From Adineta ricciae (taxonomy: Eukaryota; Rotifera; Eurotatoria; Adinetida; Adinetidae), in NCBI GenBank assembly GCA_905250025.1, contig CAJNOJ010000104.1, forward strand, positions 186,001-250,000: DNA of 64,000 nt, in the 5' to 3' direction. Positions 19,393-32,377 of this stretch are shown one piece after another. The notes below the pieces were generated by a model. It saw only the letters and a list, made by a program, of their open reading frames with translations. It did no database searches and had not been told where the DNA came from. How positions within the stretch are numbered: position 1 is the stretch's first letter; every line of letters starts with the position of its first letter. The position numbers and the translations under genes are program-made.

Positions 19393-19641
19393 TTAACCAC
19401 GGCCTGTGATTTTCTTGATTAGACTGGGTCGTTTCGAGCCGTATCGAATTTTAGTTTTTGTCTTTATTTTGGTCTTCTTCTTCACTTTGTATCGAGCTGA
19501 TGATCGATATCGGGGAGGAGAGACACGTTGACGCAATTTTATACCATGAATAACACCTCCTTCGGCAGTTGGGGCGCAATAAGTTATTATCAGAATAATG
19601 ACAAAGAGAAATACACAGATCGTACGAAGTGTAAGTCGCAT
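19393..19641 (-). CDS. small secreted strongly cationic peptide
   Basis: A single-exon frame of 82 residues. The first 27 or so form a signal peptide with a long hydrophobic core (ICVFLFVIILIITYC) ending near APTAEGG. The mature part of roughly 55 residues has no cysteine after the signal. It is extremely basic: KKKTKIKTKTKIRYGSKR and SLIKKITGRG, with almost no acidic residue. A TATTTATA element lies about 45 bases upstream, and AATAAA (minus strand, 19334-19339) lies 54 bases after the stop, so it looks like a complete transcription unit. Composition suggests a membrane- or nucleic-acid-binding secreted peptide, such as an antimicrobial-type or matrix peptide. No family is recognised. Confidence 0.65.
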   Translation of the reverse strand: MRLTLRTICVFLFVIILIITYCAPTAEGGVIHGIKLRQRVSPPRYRSSARYKVKKKTKIKTKTKIRYGSKRPSLIKKITGRG

Positions 19642-20949
19642 CGGAGAGTGTTTGATTGAATTAAATGAAGTTTCAAAGCAAAATTTCTGTATAAATAGGA
19701 GGAGTTATAACGGAGAAAAAGATAAGGTTTTACGTATTTAGAATCAAATCTAATCAAATAAAAGCGATTGAATTTCACGACCTTCGATTAACGTGATGTT
19801 TTTACTCGAGTGTTTCAATGTACAGAAATGTAGTTTAAGAACAACCGTTTAAGATTCGACATGCCACAGTTTTCAATGATTAACGCGAGACTTTATTTTA
19901 AAAAGTGAATCATTCTGATTAACTAGAAAAAAATGGTTTTTATCCGCAAATGTTAGCTGGTAGATCAAGATAAAGTAATAAATTATACTCGACGCCAATT
20001 ATTATTTTATTTCTAAAACAACAAAGATTTCAATGTATATGAGTTCGAACACTAAGATATATTGAACCATCAGCTTCGGTATATACCTGAAAATGATATT
20101 GATTCATATCACCTATTACGACTGAGCTCATCGTCCAACTAGTGAAGCGGTGCGTTGACTTGATTACGGTTTTTCATTAACTTTTGCAACGATAGATTTA
20201 ACAAACTTCATACTAATAATCCCGATTGGAACATTAGATAGAATAAATTAATTGCATCTGCGAAAATCAAACAGATAGACAATACCTTGGTGTACCATCG
20301 TACTAAACGTCAGTAGTATAGCTGCGCGAGTATATATGAGCTCACTCAATGACTCACAGTCACTGATTCTTCCGTACTCTGAGCTGATCTTAGATGAACT
20401 TGTAGAGTAGGAAAGAAGCGATGTACTTCTGTATATGGGTGTAAAACCTGTTACCGACTGCTTGCCATCGAGTAGAGCAAATGTAAGAAGAAAAGATCAT
20501 TACTAGGTTCGGTACCATTACTAATTTTTTTCCGGCGGGAGAAAACCGCTGGAAAATGCGAAGAGCAATACATTCAGTATTAACAATTCATATCTTCTGG
20601 CAAATTGTCTTGTTAGTATCTGTATCATGATTTTCTTCGAGCTTTTCCACTTTTTCGTTCGTTTTTTTTCAACACGAAATGCATGGATATCGGTAGCGAC
20701 CAATCAGAGATAACGCTAGTATCGCACAGATAAACTTTGGAGGTGATATTTTTGTGTCGGACACGGCTATATTTCTGTTACGTAAATAAAAGCTTGAGTA
20801 ATACAACAAAATATTTTTAAAGAAACATTTGACTGAGATTAAAACATACATATACAAACAATACACACCAGATAGTTCCACTGACATCAATCGAAAAATA
20901 CAATAGTCTGATGTATAATTGTGAAGACGATTTACATTTTGCTCGTATC
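19642..20949. other. intergenic stretch
   Basis: No gene supported on either strand. It contains the putative promoter of the cationic peptide gene at its left end and the 3' flank of the first Rel-like gene at its right end. Confidence 0.45.
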
Positions 20950-23193
20950 CTAAGAGACATACTCCAAATAACCATCGTATAAGATGTCCGCCTTTGGGTG
21001 TGAACTAGCACCGACATTCTGCACTTGTTTAATAGTTACACGAAGTCTATCATCCTGATTGGGCTTAGGTGGAGAAGTGATCAACAGCTCTTTCTTTTTG
21101 ACTTCAAATGCCTTCGAGTCTACGTTTCTGCCGTTCAATTCAATGCAAAAATCTAAACACACCGTGTAAATAAAAATCTGTTTCAAATCATTGACAACTA
21201 TCCGTTTACTTTTCTTTGGACAACGCACACTCAATGGAAAACTTATTCTCTCTCCACCCGTCGCACGTAATGCCTTGGGTTCTATTTGATTTGGATCGAT
21301 TGATAGGTCTCCATCCCCTATATGACATATTCTAGTTTTAAAAAAAACATCTTGTAAAGTGCAATCTTACCTTGCTCGATGATTGTTGTGTAACAGGGTT
21401 GAGACAATAGTTCAAATTTACCGGGATCTAGTCGCTTACACAGATAGACCTCAAGCCTACACCGTAGTGGATTTTCTTTTTCAGCACCTCCTGCAATATT
21501 AGCGCGAGCATGTTTCCATTTGAACAAATGAACTTGTATCCTAGTGATGTACAAAAGTAATTCGATTGTAAGAATAGCTGTGCACGTACAATTTTTTCCG
21601 TGTTTTTCGCTCTTTACTATTGATTGCAGAGTAAACAGATTCATCTTCAGAGTTAAACTTATCAGGATCGCATTGTAGACATCTCCGCTCACCATGTGTA
21701 CTTTCCATTTGTAAATAAACTTGATGCTTCATGGGTGCGACACATTGCCACGGATGAGCATGTCCAGTTTCTGTTACCGCTCGAATGCGAATATGATCCG
21801 CCCGGTCACTTAAATCCTTCAACTAAAAAGAATCATTTATTTGTGGCGATTTTCATCAAAATACTTCTATTTACTTCTATTTCAGGATAAACTCTTTGTT
21901 TCTGGTCGCTGGCTTGCACGAGTGGACAGTCCAGTTCTGCCAAATCCGTTAACATACGAACACGTCGATATCGCGTTGGATGTACTTTTATTTTAAATGA
22001 ATCACATTCATGTGGTAGGTCAGCGATTGTTTCCGGTTGCGGTTCAATTAGCGGCGCTGTCCCTTCGGTATTTTCAGATAAAGCAACTGGAGCAATCATA
22101 TTTTTCTGTGTATTTTCGCGTCGCCGTCTTCGTTGTTTTCGTGGCATGAGAATGCCTTGTGGAATTGATTTTTTTTCGCCTGAATCGTTTTCTGCTGCTG
22201 ACCGACACTCATCAGTTTCCATAGGTACACTTTCGGACACCGGTTGCACTAAAAATCGTAAAAATACTAGATAGACCACATGCAAATTAAATTGAGAAAG
22301 CGACTTACGATGATCTGGAAGCATTACCGTTAGGAGATTACAATGTGGAACAAATTCGTTGGGCGGTTTTAATGTTGCTATGTTGCGCTCATTCGCAGAT
22401 GGCGAAGACAAAAATACATTTAGACTATCAGATCCTTCTAATTCTTGGCCATCTACTGTAGCATCATGATTTTCACTGGCATCTTCAACATGCATAGTTC
22501 TTCTTTGAGAAACTAAGAATAGACATAAAAAATTGTATACTTAATGAGAATCACAAAAACTTACTTTTGTTATTAATCTCATTTAGTAAATAGGCGACAT
22601 GATTTAAACTATCCATGTCATCTGTCGTGAAGGTCGTTTTTCGGAGATCATCAGTAGCAGACACAGCATAGAATGGTGCAAATAACGATCTGTCAGGTTG
22701 ATGCATTATATACGCAAGATCGCGGCGACGATGCTCCCTTTTCTCTCGGCTTGCAGTTCCACTATACGAAACAATATCCGATCGAAAAATAGGCATATCA
22801 TCCTTGACAGTTATGACGTGGATCACAATTTTGTACAAATCAGCATATCCATTCATCAGATGGCGTAACTGTTCTGCTTTCGAAAACCATGATAGACGAT
22901 TTAAAGTTTGTCGCATCCAGAGTTCTACAGGTTTCTTCTGCATTCTATACTTTGCCACGAATCCCATACATTGTGGTAAATTGGTCCATCGATCGCTTTG
23001 TACCGGAAGTGACCATGGACTAAAAGAATTGAAGATACTTTCTCTTTTGTGAAGAATAAGTTGTGTACTTTGAAGAAGAATCCGTTGATTCAATAGATAA
23101 GCCAACCTCATTCGAATAGGGTGACGGTGTTTTTCTCCCATCTCCGTCAAGTTGTCTTGTATCCGTGGACATCGAAGAACTTGTTTGATCCAT
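20950..23193 (-). CDS. Rel-homology protein A (NF-kB/NFAT-like, with IPT domain)
   Basis: Predicted nuclear transcription factor. The start is ATG at 23193 (MDQTSSSMSTDTR); a 49-base intron joins it to PWSLPVQSDRW. An unrecognised N-terminal domain follows (23035 to 22560; DLAYIMHQPD, then DSLNHVAYLLNEIN). Next is an acidic/basic linker with a possible nuclear signal (RKQRRRRR). The Rel DNA-binding domain has SFKIKVHPTRYRRVR, YPEIELKDLSDRADHIRIRA, a HAHPW motif where Rel proteins have HPHxLV, CLQCDPDKF, and PLRCRLEVYL matching the VRLCFQ strand. The dimerisation fold is RATGGERISFPLSVRCP through ILYDGYLEYVS, ending at 20950. The recognition-loop consensus RxxRYxxEG is not kept (RRVRMLTDLAE), so DNA specificity is uncertain. 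About 650 residues, intact. Confidence 0.68.
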
Positions 23194-24463
23194 TTAAATG
23201 GAGCTGTCGAATATATGTTACTTTAAAAAAATATCTGCAATGCGATGAGTAATAATAATAATAAGAATAGAATAAGAATAACAAGGTGGTGAGAAAAAAG
23301 TACTATTACGTAGACGTTATGCAATCTCTAATTTGGTTTTCACCAGCTGATTTGCTAGCTCTCAGTCAGTTGTGATTGTGAAGATATATTCGATACAAAG
23401 TCAGAGGAGAAAGTGATTTCGGCAACCAATACTATCATCAGATTTATTTCTGAATTTACTACGTTTCTCAACCTGCTCCAATTAAAGTGAATTCTTAGAA
23501 TGACATCGAATCTCGAGCAAGTAAACGTTACGATCAACATTCGAAATAAAAACAAGTGTGTCCGTCTCTCGATGGATACGTATTGATGAATATTTCTGGA
23601 TGATTTCTGTACATCTATTTACATGCTGAAGGCCATTTACACTGTTTTGCATGTAAGATAAGCCCCTCGTGTTTATATAATGCATTTCGTATTCGGTTTC
23701 TTTTTTCTTTCATTCGTATCCATGTACGTACATAAAATGAAGGTGAAGGCCTGCACAGTAAACAACATTCTCTAATCTATACATACCACAAGTCGACAAT
23801 ATCACCGTTTGAAAAGTATGTTTTGTAATTACAATCTTGAAGAATTTTTATACGAGAATTTCTCGACCAACCACTGAAACCCAATAAAACTTCATCAGCG
23901 ACATTTTAGTAGGCGCATATTTTTACTGTATTCATGGGTTCTGTAGCCTGACTTCTTCTGAGATATTCTATACCTTCTGCAAGCAAACGAGGTTTACACG
24001 TTCGACCACAAAAATCTTATCTTGTACACACTCTGTTTTACATCAATGAAAATCTATAAGAACAGCTTTTCTCTCAGTCGGTGCACCAGGATATGCTGAC
24101 GAGATTGGTTCGTATACCAAAATCCTCTGAATATTAGATCAGAAGGGTGAGAAGAACCAAACCGGGATCATAGCTCATCAAGCTTCTCTTCTTGATATGC
24201 TCGCTTTTTGAAGAAAATATCGTTACTATTTACCGACTCATTCGTTTTTTCATTGTATATTGTATTTGTAACACAATATATTATCTCTATCCCTGTACAG
24301 CTGTAGAATAACTTGTGAGATACAAAACAAAACACATGCACGTATTATATTCAAAGCAGTTTACCAAAAAAAACGACTTATAAGCCGACATATAAATCAG
24401 TAAAAAGGGATTTTCAAGTAGACATTAGCATTGTTCCATTGGACGTGCATGTAGCGAATAAGA
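23194..24463. other. intergenic between Rel-like genes A and B
   Basis: No gene recognised. Short frames only. A stretch near 24080-24180 has a longer plus-strand open run but one stop and no known family. Confidence 0.4.
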
Positions 24464-24469
24464 TTTATT
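24464..24469 (-). terminator. poly(A) signal overlapping the stop codon of Rel-like gene B
   Basis: The minus strand reads AATAAA across the TAA stop at 24465-24467 in the splice model used. Confidence 0.4.
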
Positions 24470-26471
24470 TTGTGTTTTGAGACTTCGCTAAAAGAAGTAA
24501 AAAAGAAGCTGGCGAGTAGGGAAAAAGTTGAAAGATCTTACTTTCAACAATTGGTTCAGATAGTGATTCATGTGATACGCATGAATATACTTCGTTAACT
24601 TTTTCACAGATATAAAATGACAAACGACATTGGTTGAGTTTTTCTTCTTCAATTCGTTTTGTATTTAGCTGATTATCTTGATATTGATTGATCAGGTATA
24701 CTGGGACCCTTTACGAAAATAAGCTATTAGAAGTAAGCAAACTATGATTAAAGCATACTGTTTCTCTTCTTTCCCGTGTTCGTCATCCGTAATCTTCATA
24801 TAAATAATTTGTTCTTTTTCATCGAAAAATTGATTCGGATCGCAATTGCGGAAGTCAAGATAGCCAAGAATATTACTGTTTTTGGGAGCCTTCTCTATCC
24901 CTTGTGTCCCTTTTGGAAGGACAAGTTTTAATTCGTGTTTCTGGTTCTCCAACGTACGCACGGTACACGCAAGATACATGACTCCTCTTCCTTCTTCTTT
25001 TGCCGGAACCTTGAATAACACTTGAAAAATTAAATTTTATTGAGTCATTCAATCTTACTTTTACTGTCACTCGCGAACGTTGGCCACCCAAGCCTTGTAA
25101 AAGTCCAATGGAAATTTTTTTCTCACCCTTTGCTTTATGTTTAGGTATCAAATCACTTTGATAGCGAGGTTTCCAGCTTGGTTTAGGTGATACTATAATT
25201 GTTGGTCCCTCGTACAGTTTTTGAGACGCTTGACTTGAGCTTAATAATTGGATTGGTGCCAGTGCTGCATCATTGACAGGACTATCAATAGCTAAAATAC
25301 ACATAGAAAAAATATTTTAAAAAAGATTGATCTGTTTGATATTTACTTCTAGAGTCGCTGAGATCTTCTTCGTTGAAGTGGCCCACAGAGTAAGATTCAC
25401 AATGGATATTTGAATTGGAGTTTCCAATAAGAAGATAAGAATTACCTGAAGCTTCACTCGGTAATTTTCTAGTTGTGCTCAATGGAAAAGTGTCATAAGC
25501 AAAAGTATTGAGCCCGTCTAAAATAGTTAAAAAGAGGTATTACAATGAATACTTTTGCATCAAATCGAGTTCACCTACTAGACAACATCAATGGAGATGA
25601 AAACAAATAGTCCAGGGACTGACTTTGATTGGATATTTCACAGCGATCATCTGCAGTTTGATCTCCATTCACGTTAGAATTTATACCTATTTTTAAATGA
25701 ATCAGAACATAATCAATAATCATACTAGTAATTAACCATTTACTTTCGAGAATATCATTGCCGTCCGTAGGCTCCACGTCCATTTGTTCTTCTAAAAATG
25801 TTATCCTCCATCATACTGTTAAGTACAAACGAATAATTCACCTGTGCGTGCACTATCTGAGGCATCCAAACTGATACCTTCATTTGGCAGTTGATTTGAG
25901 CTTAGGTCTATTCATATATCGACATCACAACACATAATCTATCAAATAAAATCTACATACCTATTTTATTAATGCCTTCAACGTATTTATTCACCGATCT
26001 TTCAACGTTTTGGTCATTTGGTTCGAAGAGATAAGTTCGCCCTGTGTAAACGTTCCAAGTAAATAATCGGCCAAGCAGGGTACCATCACCATTAAGCACA
26101 ATGTAGGCTACTTTAGTTTTGTTATCATTGTGTCCAAAACTATGATTGTTTTGGACTTGAAATATGCCGTTATGAAAAATAATATACCGCAAATAAATAC
26201 GAAATAATCCATGAAAATTACCAATCGCTGAGGGCGACAATAAATCAGATCCATCTTTTTCGACATATGTGTTAAATCGTGTGGGTAGAGATTGTACATC
26301 ATAAGCATTAATTGTCATATTATCGTCAGATATGCATTTCTCTAATATTAATCCATAAAGAGCAGTAGACACGTTATTTTCGACTTCAAGCTGGATCAAA
26401 TAGTCGTCACTAGATTAAACGAGCTATTTAAAAAACATAGTAAGCATTTATAGTGACACATACCTTGCCAT
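24465..26471 (-). CDS. Rel-homology protein B, lacking the dimerisation domain
   Basis: Start ATG GCA AG at 26471 splices to SDDYLIQLEVENN; a TATAAA lies at 26573-26578. The N-terminal domain resembles that of protein A: KVAYIVLNGDGTLLGRLF, then EPNDQNVERSVNKYVEGIN. Small acidic exons follow (MDVEPTDGNDILES). The Rel DNA-binding region is PTIIVSPKPSWKPRYQSDL, then KVPAKEEGRGVMYLACTV, NCDPNQFFDEKEQIIYMKI, and CRLSFYICEK to LSEPIVES. The block CDPxxF...Y..I is shared with protein A. The last exon is very short, ending SQNTK, and its stop sits inside AATAAA, so there is no IPT domain. It may bind DNA weakly or act through partners. Start and last exon are the least certain parts. Confidence 0.6.
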
Positions 26472-28213
26472 GCTGATAAATCTGTCGTAGTCGTCGACGA
26501 TTTCAAATAGTCGAAATGAGGAGACGCACGATAAACACGAATATAGGAAGAGAAAGACACACGTTGATTCGATTTATAACGACCGTATATTTCAAACCGT
26601 GACGCGCTCGCTCCGACTCATGCAATTATTCATTTGAGTCGGAAAATGGGATGATTCACGACAATTGAGGACCCTCTATATTTTGCATATATTCACACGG
26701 AATGAATCGCCAAAAGATTTGGTTTGAGCACTACTGTGTTTTTTTTTCAAAGAAAGCATTAGGAATTGTACTGATTATCATTTACATGTTGAAGTGTGGA
26801 AATGAAACTGACTTTTTGTCGGTGGAAAAAGTATTTTCGCTGATGATATTGCCCTTTCCTTAGTTTCTTCCAATCAGAAATAGTCTCATCTACGCATAAA
26901 AACATGCAGTTTTACATGCAACCCCGTACAGGTAAAGAGTAAAGAAAGTGGATAAAACTGTATCGTCAAGATATCGCAAGAAAACCGGCCTCCAAAGCAT
27001 GTATTTATGAAAATACAATCCATATAATTGGTAATCCTATGTGATACGCTTTTTATACATTATATTCGATGCATAGGCATAGCTGCGGTTCGATGAATCG
27101 ACTATGTTCTTTGTTTTCTTTTTTACGAGTCACGTGCTGCACTGAATAAAATCTATCGATATCATAGAAAAATATCGCGTGTTCACTTTCTTCGTCTAAA
27201 TCACTTGGTCGCGTAATGTCTTGCACTTATGACAGATTTCAAACGCAAAGATTCATAAAGGTAAGTTTACGCATCACATTGCGGAAGCAGCCAGTCCGAC
27301 TGAGTATAAACTGCAGTAATTCGCACTTTTCTAAGTCGCTGTAAGTGTTATATTTCCGAGTTCCTGTTTATTGGCCCGAGCAACGATCGACGAGAAATCT
27401 CATGTTTTCAGCTTATAACAAGTTCGATGTATAGATGTAGGAACATGAGATGATTTTGATGCATGAAGGCAGTGCAGGTGACTAGGAAGATACCAACTGT
27501 AATATTACTTAAATGCATAATCAGTCGAAGTGTAATATTACATAGGTATATCGCGTGTCTAAATACGGGATGTAATATCTGACGTGGAAGCCTTCGCCGC
27601 ACCATCTTATTAACTAACTGAATCCTTTCTTGAAAGGAGAATTTTTCATACCAGGAGCAGAAAAAGTGGAAACTTAAATACCTCTAAGAAGGTCCGTGTA
27701 ATGTCACTATTGTGGCATACGTATTTATCGTTTTCTCTTTAATTTTTGTTGAGTAGGGGAAGACTTTTTGTGTGAAAATACATTTTGAGTATTTCAGCTC
27801 AATTGATCTATAGAGCGCAGAATACCTATGATATCAGATCTTTTCATATTATCAAGATGTGCCAAAAACTCCATTCAATATCACTCTTTACAAGAACAAA
27901 TGTATGAATCAACTTAGAAGTTAGTAACATAGTTGAATAGAGTCGAATATCCTTACAAAGACTTTGTGTTGCATATTCTATCTAACAAAAGAAAACATTG
28001 CTTCCGGTAAAATCTATTTTAATACAGATTTTCAGTTTCCTTTCAGAAATCTTTGAAATGCATAGATACGGTCAAAGCAAGTAGACATTTAGTGTTTGAA
28101 CAGATATTATTGATTAATAGACAAATGTCTATTTACAAAAAACTATAAAAACATACACAAAAATATCTTTGAACAGGTGACTATCGTAACGACTTGAATG
28201 TCGGACGAAGAAA
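26472..28213. other. intergenic between Rel-like genes B and C
   Basis: Contains the likely promoter of gene B near 26545-26580. No coding region is recognised; open frames such as 27408-27605 (-) lack features. Confidence 0.4.
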
Positions 28214-29331
28214 TTACTGGCTAACATCTTCATTGCTATCCACATCCATGCTACTGTCACCTTGATAAGATATATCGAATTGTGCATATGGTGACGGTAT
28301 TCGCAATGGTCTTGTTGTTTGAGCAGATCGGGAAGGTCGAGACGACATTTTCTCTAAATAAACGAACAAATTGATATATGTAGAATTTCGAAACAGTTCG
28401 TCAGACTTACTCTCTTCGATAGTTATTGAATATGAGGGTTGAGAAATAGGTATATATCGTCCATTTTCTTGAATACAAAACCAAAAACACAATTTACATA
28501 GATGAAGTTGCTCGACTTCAATCAATTCTTTTGTTAATATTTGATTTTGGTATAAGTTGAACATATGAACACGGATGCTGAAATACCAAATTGATACAAT
28601 ACAGATCCTTTTTTCTCAGAAACAAAAGTAACTTACTCTTTTGATCGATTTCGATGTTCATCAGCACTGATTTTCGAATAAATACATCGAGTGTTTTTGT
28701 CGAAATAATCCGTAGAATTTTCATCAAAACTCAAACAATCGAGGTTATTATCATGCGTGAGAAGTTGTATATTCGCTGTTGTTCTAGCTGGCACTATCAC
28801 TTTAGAAGGATGAAGTTGATTTTTCGTTGTTACTATAGTTAAAGCCAAATATAATTGTCTGTGAGATGCTGGAGGAACCTATATACGCAGAAAATTTCTG
28901 TATAACTATGCCTATGAATGGTGGAATACTTACAGAAACACGAATTGGCGTTCGTTGAGGACCGTTTCCAGCTAAGAATGGGAGATGTTGTTTTGCTAGA
29001 TCTTTGGCGCTTCGATAATGCCATTCAGACTTTGGCTGTGTGATAATCATGGGAAAGTTATCTTCGTTTTCGATAGGGGTTTGTCTTTCATAGACAACGG
29101 AGCGTTTTATTGACAAATCAACAGGTGATGTCGATCGTTGTGTAAATGGAAATCGTTTGCTATGCATAGTTAGATCAAGTGGAGATGTAGGTGTTAGAGT
29201 TGGAGATGCGGAGACAGATGGTTGGTCACATTTGCATTCGGTATTAACATCTAAATGAAGTTGGTATTCAGATACAAACACATGTGAAAAGAAAACTCAT
29301 GCTTACCATCACAGTCCATTGCTTTACCCAT
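28214..29331 (-). CDS. Rel-homology protein C, lacking the dimerisation domain
   Basis: Modelled from ATG at 29331 (MGKAMDCD), splicing to DVNTECKCDQPSVS and an S/T/P-rich stretch. The Rel-like region is then PMIITQPKSEWHYRSAKDLA (compare EQPK...RYxxEG in NF-kB). It is followed by VPPASHRQLYLALTIVT, LSFDENSTDYFDKNTRCIYS, ISADEHRN and LCKLCFWFCIQENG, ending the fold at SQPSYSITIEE. Four short introns are in phase. The tail is short and acidic (SMDVDSNEDVSQ, stop 28214), with no IPT domain. The first methionine may be internal, because an upstream exon (about 29990-30160) resembles the N-terminal domain of the neighbours. Closest in the window to gene B. Confidence 0.55.
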
Positions 29332-29962
29332 ATTTACAAATAGCACTAAGGAGTTTTTGTTTAGGAAAAGAATGAAAATGGATAAATATAAATAAAGAAT
29401 CTATCTGAAACAGAAAAAAAAGTCTTATCATGCGGGTGTCCTTGGACCGTTAATATAACTAAAAACAAAGTGATCATAAAAAAACATTAAAAGAAGCGCT
29501 GAAAAACTGTAATGAACCGTCTTGATTGTAAAACATTTTCCATGTCACACTATTAAGTATGTGAATCAATACAACAAGTTTAAATACGTTTTTATATGAC
29601 GGCATGACATACGCAAAAAGTATTTGTACCTTTAAATCAAATACAAAACAACACACAACGCATGTCAGTTGCATGTGACTCATAGAATCCACATGGAAAA
29701 ATTGTTTTGCGCTTCTAGAACGTGAGAAAAAAGCATCCGTGGTTACCTCACGCCCACACATTCCTGACGTCATGATGCTTTATTCATCCTGATTCATTAT
29801 TAGTAAACGTGACAACAAGGGACAAACTTTAAATTCAGGGATAAATCATTAAATACGTGGTTATTTAACAGTAAAACAGATAATCACACTGACTCATATA
29901 ATTAAATTTTAATTTATAAAGTATATATGCTCACTTACGCAAAACGAATATTTGTCTAGCTC
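29332..29962. other. spacer upstream of Rel-like gene C
   Basis: No gene seen. A minus-strand CTCCTTAG lies just before the modelled start of gene C and could be an acceptor joining upstream exons. Confidence 0.35.
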
Positions 29963-29989
29963 TCATATTCCATCGAGATTTTTCTGATT

Positions 29990-30160
29990 TGCATTTATCT
30001 CTGAAAGCCTAGTAGTACCGACCTGTAATTTTCCGCGATCGATAGGTACGAGTATGTATTTGATCGATGGATGCAATTGAAACAGAAAGCTTGATTTGTT
30101 TTTTCGACATAAGAGAAGATTATAAGCATTTTCGTCGATTGACAAAGTTTGGATACCTAA
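29990..30160 (-). other. orphan exon resembling the N-terminal domain of the Rel-like family
   Basis: After a CCCTTAG acceptor near 30160 the minus strand reads SIDENAYNLLLCRKNKSSFL, then PSIKYILVPIDRGKLQ, then a possible GTCGGT donor near 29998. The pattern (A-Y, hydrophobic strand, turn with K/D, F/L strand, then hydrophobic residues and D) parallels KVAYIVLNGDGTLLG...YLFEPND of protein B. It may be the missing 5' part of gene C or a relic. I could not connect it to gene C by splicing. Confidence 0.35.
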
Positions 30161-32377
30161 GGGAAAAAGTTTAGTGAAATATTATATTTTAGAATTAAGA
30201 AGAGATTAGTGAAATTGCGAGGTTGGAAATGAATGTAGGATGAGATTCTATTGCAAGCTTTATATGCGAAGTTGGAAGGATACTCAAGACGTGGGATAGG
30301 GATGGGATGGAACGGCACGCGATAGATAAGACAAATATGTTGGAAATCTGTCTACATTAAGTTAACATTTATCTTTACTGATAAATAAGAAGGCAAAGAA
30401 CGTGTTATCGAATACTCTACTATGAATAATTCGAAAGCTTGTTCGTGCTGGGAGAACGAAACTTCCTTTTGTAATTGATGCATGAGAAATAATCATCACT
30501 TTTATACATCGACACAATTGAATGATTCATTTCGATTTTTCCGACGCAAAAAATTGCCTAAATCATGACCTTAAACATGACAAATTTCAACTGTATTACT
30601 CAATATGTCGTATCAAGTGACAAAAGAAGCACTATGGATTTCTACATTCGCATTCGTCTGTAAAAAAATTAAAACTTTGAAGAATTTCAAAAAGTTTATA
30701 ATTTTAAGCGGATTTGTCAACTGTAAAAAGTTATCATTACATATTCTACCAACTAATTGACAGCAGTAATTCTGTATTCTAGAACGTTCCTACAAAAGTG
30801 TTGATCATCTGTTTTCTTCGTACTCAATGGACCTTCTGTATAAATTTTCTCTTCGAACTGCTCTCTGCTTGGAATTTACACAATGTGTCTAACAAGCTGA
30901 CATGTTTCTTACATTTTCATCTCAGCAGAATACAGCATGCACGCCGAAATACTCGGAATTATTTGTATCGACCTGTCTTTTATATCTATTTTCTCTTCTC
31001 TAACTGGCTCAGAGCACATGGAAAAAGCAAATGTTGTAATGCGACCGGAGTCATTCCATGATTCACTGATTGGTTCTATAATGGATAATTCCCTTACATA
31101 CATGTAGCATCTAATGATTTCTCTCAGGTATTCTCAAATAAATATATATATAGCCGTGTCATATCGGTCTTACTAGCTCAGATAAAGAAAACTCTTGAAC
31201 ATCTGCATACAATTTTCACAAAAACAACGTCAGAAAGACAATAAGGATCAAAGGAATAAACAAGAAATTACACTTATCATCGTTGAAATTACAAATACAC
31301 TTAGACGTTACCAGTGACATTAAGATTTCATCATATAATACTGACTCATGTTGCGACGCATTTAAGTGGTTGCTGGCTTTTTCCATATCACGGCTTCATA
31401 AGGTAATTAGTTTTAAATGAATCAAATCAAACACTAGAAAATAAACAAAAAGACACAATACCGTGACTTATGCAGCTCATTTATACAACTAAATGAACAT
31501 GAATTATAAAAAATAAACATACTGATAGCAATCTGTCTATTTACATTAGCTCGTCTTTTACCAGCAATATTCGAAGCTGACTGATCATTTTATACTACAA
31601 GCTGTCATATTTCATATAGTCATGTAGTGTTGGCGGAAGTTAATACGAGTAATCATTGTCTACGAGTGAAGCAGCTGTTGACATTTTAGTGTAAATGAAG
31701 GCTTTTATACTGAATCGGAGCCCTTTATTTTTCCGACTACCTACCTATCTTCCCAACTTATGAAAATATCCAGTCATATGGCGAATTCCCACTACCGTTG
31801 GAAAAAATAATTGGACGTCAAAGGAAGTAAACGAGTGCGACGAAAAAATTTCATCAATTTTCTTTCAATTAATAAGAACAAACACTTGAGTGGGACAAAA
31901 AGTTGTAATCTCCTCTGCTGAATTTATTTTGCCGTTGGCTCAATACGTCAGCGATTTGCTAGAAAATCTTTCTTTTTTTTTATATATTCTTCTGTCCTGA
32001 ACATTCAAGTGTATGAAATAGCAGAATATCACAAATCAGAGCAAGCTATATTTTACGCAAAGAAGAAAACAAGTTAGCAGCATCAAAGTAAACAATAACA
32101 GGATGTAATTGCGCCTTAAAAGTTTTGAAAAAGTATTGCAATGCAAAAAGGTCTCTCACACTTGAAAAATAAATAAAAAAGCATTGTATAACAGGTTTTT
32201 TCTTACGTACTACGAACTTGGTGCGATGGGTGCTAATCTTGGCTGCCGTAATTTGAAATATCGACGAGTATTCTTTCCATTCGACAAAACTTCTCGAATC
32301 ATTGGGAACAGGTGAGTTTGTTGTTCTCTAATTGAAAACTATTGACAATCGATCAGCGAAGATCAGATCGTATTTTG
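30161..32377. other. gene-poor stretch
   Basis: No recognised gene over 2.2 kb. A plus frame starting MGANLGC at 32228, followed by GTGAGT, looks like a small first exon but leads only to a short, unsupported product. Confidence 0.4.
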
